The notes beneath the pieces were generated by a model that searched no databases, was not told the DNA's origin, and was given only the letters and a program-made list of their open reading frames with translations. Source: Hirundichthys speculiger (Eukaryota > Chordata > Actinopteri > Beloniformes > Exocoetidae). Taken from it: a stretch of 64,000 bases of DNA. Location of the stretch: contig JAGFBZ010000258.1 of NCBI GenBank assembly GCA_018398805.1, positions 186,001 to 250,000 of the forward strand, given 5' to 3'. Made by a program: the position numbers and the translations under genes. Positions 1 to 12,440 of this stretch are shown here, in pieces (the stretch's first letter is position 1; every line of letters starts with the position of its first letter).

Positions 1-160
1 CTGGCCTCACAGGGCGGATGGATAATGACCCTAAACATGCTGCGAAAGCAGCTCAAGACTTTTAAAGGAAATTAAATAGAATATTCAGTAACTAAGTCAG
101 TTGCCTGATCTCAACCCAATACAACATGATTTTCATTTCCTGTAGACAATAAACAGTCTT
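1..160 (+). pseudogene. Tc1-like transposase remnant, C-terminal part
   Basis: Reading from base 18, the translation gives MDNDPKHAAKAAQDF and then a stop. A second in-frame patch around 104-148 reads QLPDLNPIQHDFHFL. These match the two conserved blocks at the end of Tc1-family DDE transposases: the (Q)DNDPKH block with the second catalytic Asp, and the PDLNPIEH block near the third acidic residue. Stops and indels separate them, so the copy is dead. The element begins left of the window, and no terminal repeat is visible on the right. Confidence 0.75.
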
Positions 161-355
161 CAGTTCGATTTATTTCAATTCACTTGTGGTGGTTTATTAA
201 GGTAAAATCATAAATCGTAATTGCACAAATGCATCTGATATTCATGTTAGAAGGTCACAGAGTTAACAGACTGCTCTAATTTCACAAAAATGTAAAGTAT
301 AATAGAATAATATGATGAAGTAATCGTCTTTATTTTCAAATGCAAACATTTAAAC

Positions 356-1172
356 TAGGGCTTTTTAAAGTTTGAAATGGAATTTCAAACGGAAATTCTG
401 TTTAACGCCACATTTCTTTTTTTTTTTTACGCAAGATTGACGCACACACGTTTCTGTAAATATGACCATCGGCCAATAAGTGTATTTACAGTCAACGTGT
501 GGGACAGACATGGTGACAGTAAAGGGTCTTATGAACGGCAAGTTTAGCTTTAAGGTGCTGCCAGATGGGTCTGTTGATAAAAGAAAAAAAAGGTTATTTG
601 TATTTATTGTTGCTGTGAATTAAATTACCACCACAGGGTGCCGTAAAGTTAGTTTCACATCCGACATTTACTTGTTTTTTTTCTCTTTAAACTTCAATAG
701 CGTCATGAAAACGGCACGGATTTCATCCAGGTTGGTATCATTTTGTAGATATAAGTATGCCAGACATTTCACAAGTGTCATCGACCCTCCAAGCTCAGTG
801 AGTGTGGCTAAAACTCTAAGGAACAGCGCTGAATGTCCTTCTGAGTACCTCGCTGCTGCTGTGGAGCTTAGGGACCGTCAGCAAGTTACTGCAGTCAGGC
901 AGCAGCCCCGGCAAAATACACTAAGAAGCTGATGAATTAAGCCCCCAAAAAGTACGGCAGCATTTGTGGACTTCCAGTTTTCAAACTAAAGGCTTAAAAA
1001 AAAAATAAAGCAGATCCCCGTGACCCTGTATAGGACAAAATGAGTATAGATTACGGATTAATGGATAAACAGAACATTAAAAAAATGTGATTAATGTGCG
1101 ATTTATCGTGAGTTAACTATGAAAATATTGCGATTAATCACGATTAAAAAATGTAATTGACTGACAGCCCTA
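356..1172. mobile_element. hAT-type non-autonomous DNA transposon, 817 bp, with exact TSD
   Basis: The element starts TAGGGCT and ends AGCCCTA. It is flanked by the same 8 bases, atttaaac, at 348-355 and 1173-1180; an 8-bp target duplication is typical of hAT elements. Only about 7 bp of the terminal repeats still match. The right subterminal part (about 1079-1150) repeats GATTAATC-like motifs. An 86-codon frame at 672-932 lies inside but resembles no transposase I know. Bases 1009-1068 look like a fish LINE/SINE tail, suggesting an older insertion or capture. Confidence 0.78.
1009..1068 (+). repeat. LINE/SINE-type 3' tail fragment inside the hAT element
   Basis: The stretch reads cagatccccgtgaccctg and then an A-rich ATGG-like tail. 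It is close to the better copy at 24140-24250, which has the same order of motifs (agcaga, cccgt, accct, aggataaaa, atggatgg). This tail is common at the 3' end of fish retroposons. The copy is short and its source family is uncertain. Confidence 0.45.
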
Positions 1173-1180
1173 ATTTAAAC

Positions 1181-2284
1181 ATATAAACATGATTTGTCCA
1201 TAGTTCACCACCATTCCTGAAGGAAAACAACCTTTTCAGATGTTAGATTGTCCACCTTGAAATGGTTATTGTGCAGATCTTCTGTGCTGCTGACTTGAAG
1301 ATGTGTGTGAAGCATTCACACTTAAGAATTTTAAATCTTCGTAGGAACGCATTTTGAATTATCTTCTATCAAGGTTACAAAAGTTTTATTGGCCGTAGCA
1401 TTGATTCTATGAGAACAATTACAAGGAATTTTTATATTTCTTTCTCAATCAAGTTATGCAGCACTTGACAAGGTCAAATCAGTTATATTTAAAAACCCAG
1501 TATTGACAATTAAAAGACTGCCTATCCCATCTGTGCAACATCTGCTATTTTCAGACCCACAACTTTGATAAGGAACAACTCTAGTTGCAGGGTAAATTGG
1601 AAACTTAGATGCAACATGAATCATTATGGAAATTATGTAACTTTGAGATAGTAGTTCTGATGGTTTGTCTTTTGTGCTCCATATAGCCCAAATCTATATT
1701 GTATTTACAACTCATGCTCCTTCACAGGCTTGTAGGGCTCTGCAGCCCCTAAGAGCCTGAGCTTTCGTGATCCCGGTTCCTGTCCTGCTTTGTTTAAAGA
1801 CAGAGCTTATAAAAAAAAAAAAAAAAAAAAAAGACTTGGTGAAGGTGAAGGTGTGAAGGTGCATCCATGCAGGGTTATAGCCTAATTGTTCATTAAAAAA
1901 ATGACAATCCCTGGGCAAGTTACTAAAGAAACATTACAAATGACAATGCAAGAGCAAATAGTCAAAACAAAGGTGGCACTTAATAGAGATGTATATACAA
2001 ATATATGTATATTTTTTTTGGCAAGTGAAAACGTATAAAACATGATTCAAACAAGCTACATTAAGGAACCAATGATGTGGCTTAAATGCAGTATAAAAAT
2101 CCATGATTCTAACTTAATTGGCATGTAATTGCATGAAAATAAGATCTGTATTTATTACTCTACTGTAAATAGTCTATACCCACAGATGTGTGTGCTCACT
2201 AGCCCAGAAGAATACTGCACAGTTCAGTTTTTTGGTGTTTCTTTTGGGATATAGTATTCCATAGCCCAAATGTTAAATAACATT
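1181..2284. other. No gene seen; unclassified AT-rich DNA
   Basis: There is a poly(A) run at about 1810-1831 and a purine-rich patch just after it. The short reading frames here have no recognisable domain and are of chance length. Confidence 0.5.
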
Positions 2285-2362
2285 TATCCATGTCAAAGCC
2301 AACTCATGATATGTGGGTAACATCTGGCCCAGAGAATACATGCCTAAAGCAAAGTGAAGCCA
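2285..2362. repeat. Dispersed repeat, copy 1 (catgtcaaagcca family)
   Basis: This segment aligns with 5005-5082. Both contain catgtcaaagcca, then a tgggtaacatctggccca-like core, then acatgcc and an A-rich AAAG patch, with scattered substitutions. It is a diverged dispersed repeat of unknown class. Related tggccca-rich repeats are familiar from fish genomes. Confidence 0.55.
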
Positions 2363-4344
2363 CGCTCGTGTAAATTATACCACAACAAGCTCAGTGAATG
2401 GAATTACCTCTCGACCACATATTTTTTGGTTGGTTCCTTTGAAGTTGATTTGTTGACTCCATCAGCGTTGCTTAAACTCAGCTAAGTAATGGAAGCAGCA
2501 TCAGTTTATTTTTGACTGGCCACAACGGTATCCTGTCCTGCAAGATTTGCATCCCAACCCCAGTACAGCTCTCTCAAGGTTGTAAGCTTAACTGTTTGTG
2601 TTTTGTTGCTGTTCTCCAGCTTTCCTCCAGCTGCCTCATGTAGTCATTATCAATTCTTTCACTTTTTTTTCCTCCTTCCACCTCCTGTTGAAGGCTTCTT
2701 CAATGCTGCTGTAATTGGTACCATGACAAAATATCTTTCCTGTCTCCTGCAATAACCTTTTTAGAATGACTCTTTTTGCTCGGAGAGGGAAATCCTTCAG
2801 GATGAAATGCACAATCCGCCTCCTTCTTCTTCTTCTTCTTTTTCGCCTCATTCTCTTCCTTCTCTGATCACATGGGGGCAGCATATCACCAGTACATTTA
2901 TGTGAGCTGTAGTGGTACAAAGTGGTATTACAAGATACACTGCACGATTTCAACTTATGATTGCAGTAATGCCAGTGGTGCTTTTCTCAACACAGCAGAT
3001 CAGTATGCTCTCTTATGGTCAGAAATGGTATTGCGACATAGAGTGGCTTTAAATTATCGGACTCACAGATAATCACTCAAGACATTTGCTGGCAGACTGT
3101 AACATTGCAGCAGCACATGGACTGGAGCCGTTTTGTCGGCTTCAAGTTAGCCTACACAATAACAGACAGGTGGTTTTGATGTGGTGCGCTCTGTGTTAAT
3201 CTTGAATAAATATACAAATAAATATAATTTTTTAAAATGCAGCTATCACAATTATACTCAAGTGATTTAGGAAAATCAAGCTCATCAGATAAAACAATCA
3301 GCTTTATAAATCAACTCCAATTAAATGCGTCTCCCATGTCTCTCGCCCAGGGTTCAGAATGCCAGAGACCTTTAATAATGCAAGGCCTTACCCACTTGAG
3401 TGTAATTTCCGCAGATTGCATCACCATTCACATCGCTTATGTGGTGCTTATAAAAGAGGAAAACAAAATGATCAAAAAAGATTTTAAACAATCTCAACAT
3501 GTACAGGATAATGCTTTGGGCAAGAGTCTTTTTATTGTTAATGCACAGGAAGCTAAAGGGTTAAAGGCACTGACCGTGGACCCCAAACTCCCCGGTCTGG
3601 CTAGGATGCTTTAATTTAATCATTATTTCTTCATTTTCTCTCATAGCTATATTTTCTGAAATTAAGGAAAAGAGCCAGATTATTTTAAACATTGTTGCTG
3701 AGCTGCTTTCCATTTCAACTTCAAATTTCTCTCTTGGTCTTTTTTTGCATTTTAATCAAATATTATAAACATTATGGTTACATTCAACTTATTACTGATG
3801 AATTTCATTCCTTTCATTAAGACACTTTGTCTTCAGGTGTTGCCACTTTATCTATGCTCATATGTCATAAAACACCTGTCAAATATCCCAATATGGACAA
3901 GAGAGTCAGTTAAACACATACATAATGTAAATATAAATATGAAAAGTTTGATTATTATATCAAAAGAGATAGGAATTATGCAAGTCAGCACCAGTGATGA
4001 CAAATAACACGAGAAGGGAGGGGTGCATTGAGATCGTTGCTCTGCGTAACAGATAATCAGGATTGGGAATGTGGATCTTTAATGGCTGTCAATTAAAAAC
4101 TAATTAGTGGGTGTAAGCTCAGCTAGATCGTCTATCAGTCCATTTATTATCACACAGCTGTCTCATATGCACGCGCACGCATTCCCGCACAAACACGCAA
4201 ATTGTCAACACTCACTCTTTTTTTTTTTTTTTTTCCCACCATTTCTGCATCTTTTTCCCCTTCTAGCATTTCAGCATGCGGACATGAGAAACGTGCATGC
4301 ACACCCACCTGCTCGGTCAAGCACGCACAAACACAGGGTGTAAA
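2363..4344. other. No gene seen; contains a TTC array
   Basis: A (TTC)n stretch at about 2820-2860 creates an arginine-rich shadow frame on the minus strand. The 125-codon frame at 3237-3614 has no domain. Poly(T) lies at 4218-4234. Bases 4000-4110, with a TAATTAG motif, look conserved-element-like but cannot be tested here. Confidence 0.4.
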
Positions 4345-4625
4345 TACATATGGAGCTCATTCAGCTCCAAACAGCTGTAATAGACATATTCCCTCCTCCA
4401 TCTCTTTCATTTACAAGGGCAGAATTGCCTCTGAATTGATGGCAAATAGTGGACTAAAATGCATTTCTATAAATGGCCGTGAACAGATATGACAAATGAA
4501 AACACATGGCCTGATGGAATTGCCGAAATTCAAATTCTGTGAATGACTTGTACCGTGACAGCCAATTAATGGCAAATAGATGTGTACATCTCCAGGGGCA
4601 TCAATCTGACCTCAAAGCTGTGTGA
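4345..4625. promoter_or_regulatory. Candidate conserved non-coding element
   Basis: This is repeat-free, compositionally even DNA. It has several ATTA/TAAT-type homeodomain core sites, a CAGCTG E-box (about 4370) and closely spaced short palindromic words (ggagctcattcagctcc at 4351-4367). It has no reading frame of note. The texture resembles vertebrate developmental enhancers in gene deserts. This is pattern-based inference only; no alignment was available. Confidence 0.25.
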
Positions 4626-4652
4626 TTCGTTAAAGCAAGAGTACATGGAGGA

Positions 4653-4674
4653 GGGGGGGGGGGGGGGGGGGGGG
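4653..4674. repeat. Poly(G) run of 22
   Basis: An uninterrupted run of 22 G. Such runs are prone to sequencing and assembly length error and can form G-quadruplexes. Confidence 0.9.
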
Positions 4675-5004
4675 TGACTCTGCACTTCTAACCCTCAGTG
4701 TATCTGCAAATTTTTAATTATTCGAATAAAAAATTAACATCAAATAAATGCTTCAACCTCACATGTATGCATCAGCTTACATTGGCGGTGGGACGTTCTC
4801 TGAGGAAGTTTAGCGGGTAAAGATCACACCCACAGTAGGTTCCAAGTAATTACATTCTGGTCCAATTTGGTCAGTCAGTTTTAGATTAGAAAAAATAAAT
4901 AAGAGATTGTGGCCTGCCTGATCAAATCCAAATACCCACATGTAGTCCAGACTTGTTTTTCTTTGAGCCTCTGGGCGTCTGTCCTTCACCACACTGCTGC
5001 TGCC

Positions 5005-5082
5005 CATGTCAAAGCCAGCTAATGACATTTGGGCAGCATCTGGCCCAAAGAACACATGCCCAAACTAAAAGTAAGGCCTTGC
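5005..5082. repeat. Dispersed repeat, copy 2 (catgtcaaagcca family)
   Basis: Partner of 2285-2362 in the same orientation. Its core reads catgtcaaagccagctaatg and continues with a gggcagcatctggccca-type segment. The two copies differ by many point changes, so the duplication is old. Confidence 0.55.
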
Positions 5083-5211
5083 TGATGACCTTTGTCCCAC
5101 GTTTGACTCGCATTACACTTGCCAGTAGTTGCAACTGGGTCGTAAGAAGCCCAGATTAGTCCCAAATGTGTTCTGCAATGTCTGCAGTGTTGCTTTTGTC
5201 AATACTCACTG

Positions 5212-5230
5212 TATATATATATATATATAT
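5212..5230. repeat. (AT)n microsatellite
   Basis: A short run of alternating TA dinucleotides. Confidence 0.85.
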
Positions 5231-5352
5231 TGTTTTTACTCCTCAGCATGATGGCATTATGTTGTGAATTTGAGTATCAGTGCAGGAGAAGATGGATGTG
5301 TGCTGAGACCATGTGGACAGTGGTTCCAGATATACTGGTGTTTCTCAATCTT

Positions 5353-5543
5353 AGTCCTCAGGTACCATTGCCCTGCATGTTTAGATGTTTCCTTTCTCCA
5401 ACGAACCTTATTTAAATGAATAAAATGCTTCATCAGCTTCTCATCAAGCTTTTCATGAGTCTGTTAATGACCCATTAATTTGATCCAGGTGTGCTGAAGC
5501 AGGCTAATGTTTAAAACATGCAGGGCAGTGGTACCTGAGGACC
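5353..5543. mobile_element. Foldback MITE, about 190 bp, hAT-like family
   Basis: Two arms of 30 bp, 5353-5382 and 5514-5543, are inverted copies of each other with two mismatches. They read AGTCCTCAGGTACCATTGCC outward on the left. The internal part has the tagatgtttcc ... tccaacgaacct and catcag...gatccaggtgtgctgaagcag layout of a common fish MITE. Outer ends are degraded and no target duplication was found. Related pieces are at 50446-50522 and 62575-62735. Confidence 0.75.
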
Positions 5544-6050
5544 TCAGAGGCCATGCTTGGATATAGTTTCGAATACAGGCTTTTTGCAGATTGATATTTC
5601 ACTTTCTACCGTTTGTGGTATTTAAACAGTCTGCTATCCCGGCACTCGTACCCTTAGCCATGGCCTTGTAATGTTTCCAGAATTCAACTTGTTGAAAAAT
5701 GAATAGACCTTCTTAGAAAAGATGCATTCTTGAAGGCGCCATATGCTGCTCTAAAGTATGCATGTGCTTTCCTGCATTAATGCTGCCATGACAGAAGTTC
5801 AAGTGGCCTTTGCTGAAGGCACTGAATCACACCCATACCATCCCAGAGCCTGGTTTGTGGACTTTTTTTTTATTCTGATTACAGTGTAGATGGTATTTTT
5901 TCTCTTAGGTTTGGAGGACACAGTGTCCACTTTTTCCAACCTGCTCCTGCAGCCTTTCCCTCTATGCACTGACTTTCCTCCAGAGTCCTTGACTCGTATA
6001 GTTTTATCATGCGCTGTACAGGAAGAAATATGCAAACATTCCAATCTTTC
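5544..6050. other. No gene seen
   Basis: Unclassified DNA between two MITEs. Both strands carry short open frames (60-90 codons) without recognisable domains. Confidence 0.4.
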
Positions 6051-6058
6051 CATTAAGG

Positions 6059-6440
6059 CAGCCATTCCCAAACTTCAGAAAACCAAGGCCCAATTTGAAA
6101 TGTGAAAAATCTCTGTGGCCCACCCGAACCTTTAATCACAACTGTGATCAACATTCAGGACTGGAAACTATGTTCTGACATTAATGTAAGGGGTCAACAA
6201 ATGAGGTGACACTTGTCATATTAAGTTAAGATGATGGTAGAATAACACTTAACTGGTTTGTTTTGTTACTTCTTAATGTTTTTAAATCATGTCGTTAATA
6301 TTTTACAGTAATTAAAAACATATTTAAAAAAGATCCAGGATTTAAAACATATTTGTTTAATTTTAATGACCTCTTACGGCCCACCTGCAAAACCGCGACG
6401 GCCCACCAGGGGGCCGCGGCCCACACTTTGGGAATCACTG
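6059..6440. mobile_element. hAT MITE, 382 bp, with exact TSD
   Basis: The left end is CAGCCATTCCCAAACTT and the right end reads inward as CAGTGATTCCCAAAGTG. This is the CAGTGnTTCCCAAAC-type terminus of many hAT elements. The same 8 bases, cattaagg, flank it at 6051-6058 and 6441-6448. It has no coding capacity, and the right subterminal part is rich in ggcccac. Confidence 0.88.
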
Positions 6441-6448
6441 CATTAAGG

Positions 6449-7006
6449 GAATCATTATTTAAATATTGACAAACTCCGTGCTGTTTCTGTAGTTAGATGG
6501 ACATTGATCTTTCAAGGTTTTGCCCTGCTCATGGGTCAGACGTCGGTTCCAGTAAACCCAATCACTGCCGTTAGCTGCTTTAGCATCTCTGACCTAAACA
6601 CGTGGAATTAAAACAGGAAAGAAAAACCTGACGTGGAACAGTCTAGCAGCTCGCAGAACTTGATTCAGATCTTCTTTTAATCTTTGTTGGCTTTTTTTTT
6701 GTTCTGTTTTGCTCAAGTTTGCAGTTTTCCTGTCTGACATCTGAAATGTCTTCTTCAGATGAACGGTTGGGGTCGAACAGAGACTCGCATGCCCTCCCAT
6801 GCATATATGAATGACATTACTCTCACCCGAGGTGCTGATTGGCTAATCGTTAGTCCTCCCGCTGCTGTAATTGGACCGACTGCTCGACACTGTCGTTCCA
6901 TGCCACAAAGCCACATGACGTGTGTCAGCTGGAACAGACAAATTCAAATGTCTGGTCTTTGGCAATTCCAATAGGAAAGCTGGATTTGAAAAACATTTAA
7001 ATATAT
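6449..7006. other. No gene seen
   Basis: No recognisable domain or repeat between the two hAT elements. Confidence 0.4.
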
Positions 7007-7014
7007 ATATATTT

Positions 7015-8289
7015 TAGGGATGCACCGAAAATTCGGCCACCGAAAATTTTCGGCCGAAAATGGCCCAAAAGTGCATTTTCGGTTTTCGGCCGAAAGACTT
7101 TTATCACCGAACAACGCGGCCGAAACAGGATGTTGTGATGACGAACAAAAACCGCGGCCAGCACGCGCTTGTCTGATAGGGGCCAACATTGTAAACAATG
7201 AATTGTTGTTAGGAACCTTTGTTTAAATTGAGGGTATGCACGGACATGTTTTGGTGTGACACCACTGAGGTTACCGGACCGAGCTGAATGAATGTAACCC
7301 GCGAGTGTTTAATAAAGTTTACAACCCGGCAGGGTTTAAAATAGTAAGTCGTGAGTTGCTTACTGAGACAAAGCAAGAGACTTTTAACAAACATGTCTGT
7401 GGTGTGGACGTATTTCAATATATCTGAGAAAGACCCACGGATAGCGATTTGTAAAACATGTAACGCTGAAATTTCAAGAGTGGGTGAATCTGCAAAGAGT
7501 TTCTCCACGTCGGGTTTGATTTATCACCTGAAATCCAAACATCTCCATCGCCATTCTGAATATGAGAAGGCGGCGGCACAGAAAAGGAAAATCCCTCCGA
7601 GCGCGTCCACTCCGTCTGTGGCGGACGTATTTGAAAAGGCAAGAAAGTTTTTCAGTGATGGTGCCAAGGCAAAGGGCATTACACAAAAAATAATGGAATT
7701 CATTGCCTTTGATGATCAGCCGTTCTCTGTTGTAGAGGATGTGGGATTTCGTAGGCTGATAGAGCACATTGAGCCCCGTTATTCCATACCGAGCAGACGA
7801 CATTTCTCAGACGTGTGTTTTACCAGCTGTTTAATGTTGTTGCAGCTCACGTCCATGAGCTTATAGCTACAGATATTTTTGTTGTAGTCCTACAGAGAAT
7901 TTTTTTTTAATGCACTGTGTTTTTATGAGCAGGCCAGCAGGCCAGTCAGTTATAGGCCTGTATTATTATTTAATGTACACCTGAGTGGGGTCAAGTTAAA
8001 CATTTTATTTTGAATTTAGTTTTATATTGTGCATTGTTGTAATGTCAGTGCTAATAAATATTTTCATAATTTTGCAATTAATTTATTCTTTGTAGCATTA
8101 ATATTAATTTATGCAATGGTAATGCCTTTATTTTAGTGAGGTTAGTACACAGCCATAGCCATGAATGCAACGGTACTAATAATTGGCATAATAATTTATT
8201 TCGGTGTTTCGGTTTTCGGCTTTCGGCCTTGGTTTCTTCATTTTCGGTTTTCGGTTTCGGCCAAGAATTTTCATTTCGGTGCATCCCTA
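7015..8289 (+). mobile_element. hAT element with BED-finger frame, 1275 bp, exact TSD
   Basis: Perfect 16-bp terminal inverted repeats TAGGGATGCACCGAAA lie at both ends, followed by subterminal clusters of CGGTTTTCGG/CGGCCGAAA words that probably bind the transposase. The 8-bp duplication atatattt sits at 7007-7014 and 8290-8297. Inside is a partial transposase gene on the plus strand with the catalytic region deleted. TAGGGATGCACCGAAA-ended hAT elements are widespread in fish. The copy is non-autonomous. Confidence 0.92.
7393..7875 (+). pseudogene. hAT transposase, N-terminal part with BED zinc finger
   Basis: I take ATG 7393 as the start because homology-like sequence begins there (MSVVWTYFNISEKDPRIAIC); a GTG lies in frame 14 codons upstream. 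The BED-type finger is visible as CKTC followed by HLKSKHLH, with Cys/Cys/His/His spacing. Then comes a typical hAT linker: ITQKIMEFIAFDDQPFSVV, VGFRRLIEHIEPRY and IPSRRHFSDV. Near 7815-7832 a frameshift moves the reading into LFNVVAAHVHELIATD, and the rest of the roughly 600-residue protein, with the RNase H-like catalytic core and dimerisation region, is missing. The in-frame product ends at 7866. It could bind DNA but not transpose. Confidence 0.85.
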
Positions 8290-8297
8290 ATATATTT

Positions 8298-11200
8298 ATA
8301 TAATAGAAGAAAGAAGTTTTGCAGTTTTTAATGGCTTGGATTATTCAAGAAAGGTGTTTAAGGACAAGTGAAAAGCCCACTTTCTAGACAAGCGGGAAAC
8401 ACTTTGTTCCCACTTCAAATTGTTTTTTCAGTGATACTGCACTTTGTCATCTGCCTTGTCAACATTTGTCACTATTGGTGTGTGTGTGTTAGTGTGTGTG
8501 TTCCTGTACGTGTGAGGTGTCTAGACAGAAGAAGCCTTATCTGTTTTCCATGTTCCCATCCGGTGTGTTGGAGCCTTTGAATGGCAGATAAACAGAGCAG
8601 GGCTAAGGCTGAGGCTTCATCAAGAGGATTAAGACTGCAAGTCTTATCTCCAGAGGAGCCTCTCTGCCTCCTTTTTCTCTGTCCTTACCCAATAGACGTC
8701 GAGGACTCTGAGTTTGCACACTTTACTGTACAAACCGCTGCCATAAGCTCAAAATCACATAATGCACATTGGGATTCGTAAGACGTGTTGTGAGTGCATA
8801 ACTTGATGCTGTACGAGGATTACGCAGATGCAGAAAGTCCATTTACAAGTTGTTTCTTTTTTCTTTTCTTTTGCACAGCGGGATAAACACATACAACAAG
8901 TGGAAACAGATTAATTATGGAAAAGGTGGGAAACGGAGCACATATGATAAAGTACCAGAAAAATCAAATGGGAGCGCTGTCTCTTGAAGCTGTCTTGATG
9001 CGAGGACGCTGCAAGGAAGAGACAGCGACAATGCATCTGAAATGAAATCATTTGAATATAAAAGTTATATATATATAAGTCATAAATTTTAAATGACTGG
9101 CACTGGAGAATGTGAGGATGACACAAGAACAAAGAAGAAAACTTATTTCAGCTCTATTATGAGTTAAATACAGAAATTTGACATTTCTGCAATCAAGAAA
9201 GTGCAGCTAATGTTAGTTGGTAGTTGACCTGGACCTGAAGACTGTGAAAGAAGACACTGCTGAGTAACAAGAATGGACCGCACATGAGACAGGCTGCTAG
9301 CACTGGTTCCTGACACATTTATATACAGATGTCATGGTTGCTTAAAACTGCTAACATCCTGTATATTGCAACAGCAACATGGCTGCCATCTTTTAATTAT
9401 TTGCCTGCATAGAATTAATCAAAATTACTCTCCAACAGGGTCAAATCCACAGTGGTTCATCTTATGCTGTGAAGGAAAAGGAAGCTCACCTGAAGATAAA
9501 CAATCTTATCAGTCGTTGCTTCCATTTTCAACTGACAATCATAAATCAAAAAATGAAAAATAAAAAGGACTGGTTATTTGTTTTTGAATCAGATACCAGA
9601 AAACATTTAAAAATAGCCTTATTTTTCATCCTTTCAATTTCAGGGTCAGAAATGTAAAAATGGGCCACAAGACCAAGATTTAATTGGCCGGGTTTACGTG
9701 ACCCGGGAATAACTGTCTTGCTAACATTAAGGTCAGTTTCGATCCATCTCCATCCAGTTAAACTACGATCCATCAGCCACGGACTGTTATTTGTTGTTCA
9801 GAGGAACAGAACGTAGAACTCTTGAGTAATTCAGAATAAATGTCTTTTCCTCTTCAGATCATGAGGTCACAGAAGCTTCTGGCAGGACATCTATCTACTG
9901 CAGCCTGCAGGAAATTTCCACGTATCACACGGGTGTTTATCTGGGTGCAGTGATGCTCCTCCACAGTACATGTCCAGAGTTGTTGTTACCAAGTACTGCA
10001 GTCCCTCCTCCTTTATTCTGTCATCAGTCTCTGTCCGTATAACTAAGCGGTAGAGAAGCATCAGAGTTGGGAAAATATTCCTACAATCATGTGAATTCTG
10101 AATATTCCCATTCGTGTCCTTGTCACTTCTCCAAACTCATTGAAATTTATTTTCCAGTGATCTCACATTCTCTGTTACAATCAAGGAAGGTTTACGTATA
10201 AACTTCTTCCTCCTTTCTCTCAGTTTTCATCCCACCCTCCTTCCTCGGCGCCACCTCTTCACTTCGTCTGGATTTGGTGTCATATTTGGCGCGTCAGCCG
10301 CCCACTTGGAACGTTTTCCGCATGCAGACTAAGGTCCCTACTGTCATGGCTGGCTCATCAGAGGCGAAGTATCTTCGGAGCAGAACTGTTCCTCATTTGC
10401 ATGAGAAGGGGCCACTTTCCTGGGAAACACCTGACCGGATCACGTGGCCTGACACAGGTAAAGCTGAGGGTCGCGACTGAGGACACAGACATTCAACTGT
10501 CTTTACCTAAATAATTACTGTAATTATCCTAATCACAGCCCTCCTTGTCACCGTCATCATTTTCCGTAGCATCGTCCTCACTGTCAACAGCAGAAAATGC
10601 CGCTGCCTCACAGCCATCAATATTCGTCTCGCATCATCGTCTTGGTGATCACAATCGCTGTCATCATCTCCATTCCTGTTTTTCCTCTTGAAGACATTGC
10701 CCCATTGATTTTTTTTTTTTTTTTTTTTAACAGTCTTACAAATGAAGCCATATGGGCCCCCGACTACTGTAGGCTAGTTCAAAGAAGCTGCCTGAGCAGT
10801 TTTCTCATGGGGAAATCCAACTCTAAAATCTGTCACCGGTCTCTCCTGAATTCTGAGGTCTGACCTTCTTCTTCTGTCACGGTTGAGCGTCTTCAAAGTT
10901 TCCAAATAACTCACCACCTCAAACAAATATGCTAAACCTTGGTGTGCCCTCATCTAAGTATAGCGAGACAGGCTTTGGGTAAGTTCTTTTTAATATACTT
11001 TATAGTCCAAATGTTTAAATCCCTGCGGTACTTCCACATATGTTTTCCATATGTCTTCAGAGAAAATAAATAAATAAATCCCATAAAAAAACTACTTACA
11101 CATACAGCAATTAGCTGTTCACTGGCATTCTTAGCCAAGTTAAGCTTAATTCCCTTTTGTGTTAGTTGTGTGAGCTGTGTGTGGGAGCCCTCGCGTGTGC

Positions 11201-12129
11201 TTTGTAGCCGTAAGGCAGCAGCTCTGACGATAATCTCTCGGAGGGGTCGATGTCGTGGTTGTCACGGCGATCTTCCCGGGGCTGATGTTGGCTGACGGCT
11301 GGTGTCACCATTGCTTTCCATCACCGGCCCCTCTGATGGCTCTCATTTCATTCTGCGCGGGAGTGTGCGTCCGAGTGTGCGCAGACACGTGTCGGGGTGA
11401 TTTGCAGCCGGCGCGTAACTCTGCCCGCGTTAATGTGTGCGTTTGGTACCCTGTTTGTTCCAAAATCCAACAAAGCCCGACAAAGGATCGTTAATGCAAT
11501 CAGCAGTATTATCCTCTGGTTTTATGGTTTCTTTTTGTGCGCGCTCGCACGATAACATCATCTCATTTGTCCCTGTTTAAACCTGTCCACTATAGAAGAA
11601 TTTATCCAGGATCAATAAACATTCAACTTATCTCGTACGGGATGAATCAAGTACGGATCACATGACCTCGCAGTCGGCTCCTCAGAGTTCAACACAAAAT
11701 GACAGCAGCAGAGCTCATATTTATTTCTGTTTAGTTAAAAAAAAAAACCATATTGTCCAGCCTCAGCAATGAATGAATGAATAATAAACAAGTTCATGAG
11801 TGCAATTTATTTTCTATGATGAGTTTTCTGATTAAATTAGACAAGTTTGTTTCGCTCCCAGCGGGTTCATCTGCTCGTTTGTGTGTGAATGTGTGTGTGT
11901 GTTTCTGCCGCCCGCCTGCCGATTTGACTTGCCTGCAGATGGCAATGTGTTACATTTCTATCACAATCTCTCCCTCTGTGCAGCAAAAGTGCTGCTGTCT
12001 CTCTTCCCGGTGCTCAAGCTGGTTTCCAGTTTTACCTGTGATCGCCACCGCTGCACGGACGGAGGGAAGAAAGGGAGGGAAAAAAACAATAAAAAAAACA
12101 AATGCATCGTTTACATTTTAATCACCTGA
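8298..12129. other. No gene seen; mostly single-copy-looking DNA
   Basis: Contains GT repeats near 8478-8512, poly(T) at about 10711-10728 and a short GC-richer, CpG-containing patch around 11160-11480. Reading frames are short and carry no domain. No transposon ends were recognised. Confidence 0.4.
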
Positions 12130-12440
12130 CTTTTCCTCCCAAGTCTCTCATTTAATTCCAATCTCTTTGAGTCAATCCAGTGAAGACAAAATGAAACCAG
12201 AAGTGGAAAAAATATACCTGTAGCTCATAATAGATTGCAGTGAGGCTTTGTTAAGAGTGGCGTGCCGTAATGCGAGAGGGAAAAAAACTCAATGAACATC
12301 ATTGTCAGCCTCACAGGCTGGCTCTCCCCGGTGCCTTATTTGGTCCCGAGCTGATTCTCAAAGCAGAAATCTGAGTCTAATTTCAAGCCTGTGAGTGTTA
12401 TGCAGGTTGTCAGCGTCTACAACGATCTGTCATCTCTCCA
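12130..12440. promoter_or_regulatory. Candidate conserved non-coding element
   Basis: A repeat-free block with even composition, AATTCCAATC/TTTAATT words and a cctcacagg...cctgtgag palindromic pair. There is no coding signal. Its texture resembles vertebrate conserved non-coding DNA, but this is an impression, not an alignment. Confidence 0.2.

Noticed and set aside
672..932. 86-codon frame inside the first hAT element
   Set aside because: No similarity to hAT transposase blocks and no BED finger; probably chance.
2636..2953. 105-codon minus-strand frame with an arginine-rich stretch
   Set aside because: The Arg run is a (TTC)n microsatellite read on the other strand.
3237..3614. 125-codon plus-strand frame
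   Set aside because: No domain, no codon-bias sign, isolated.
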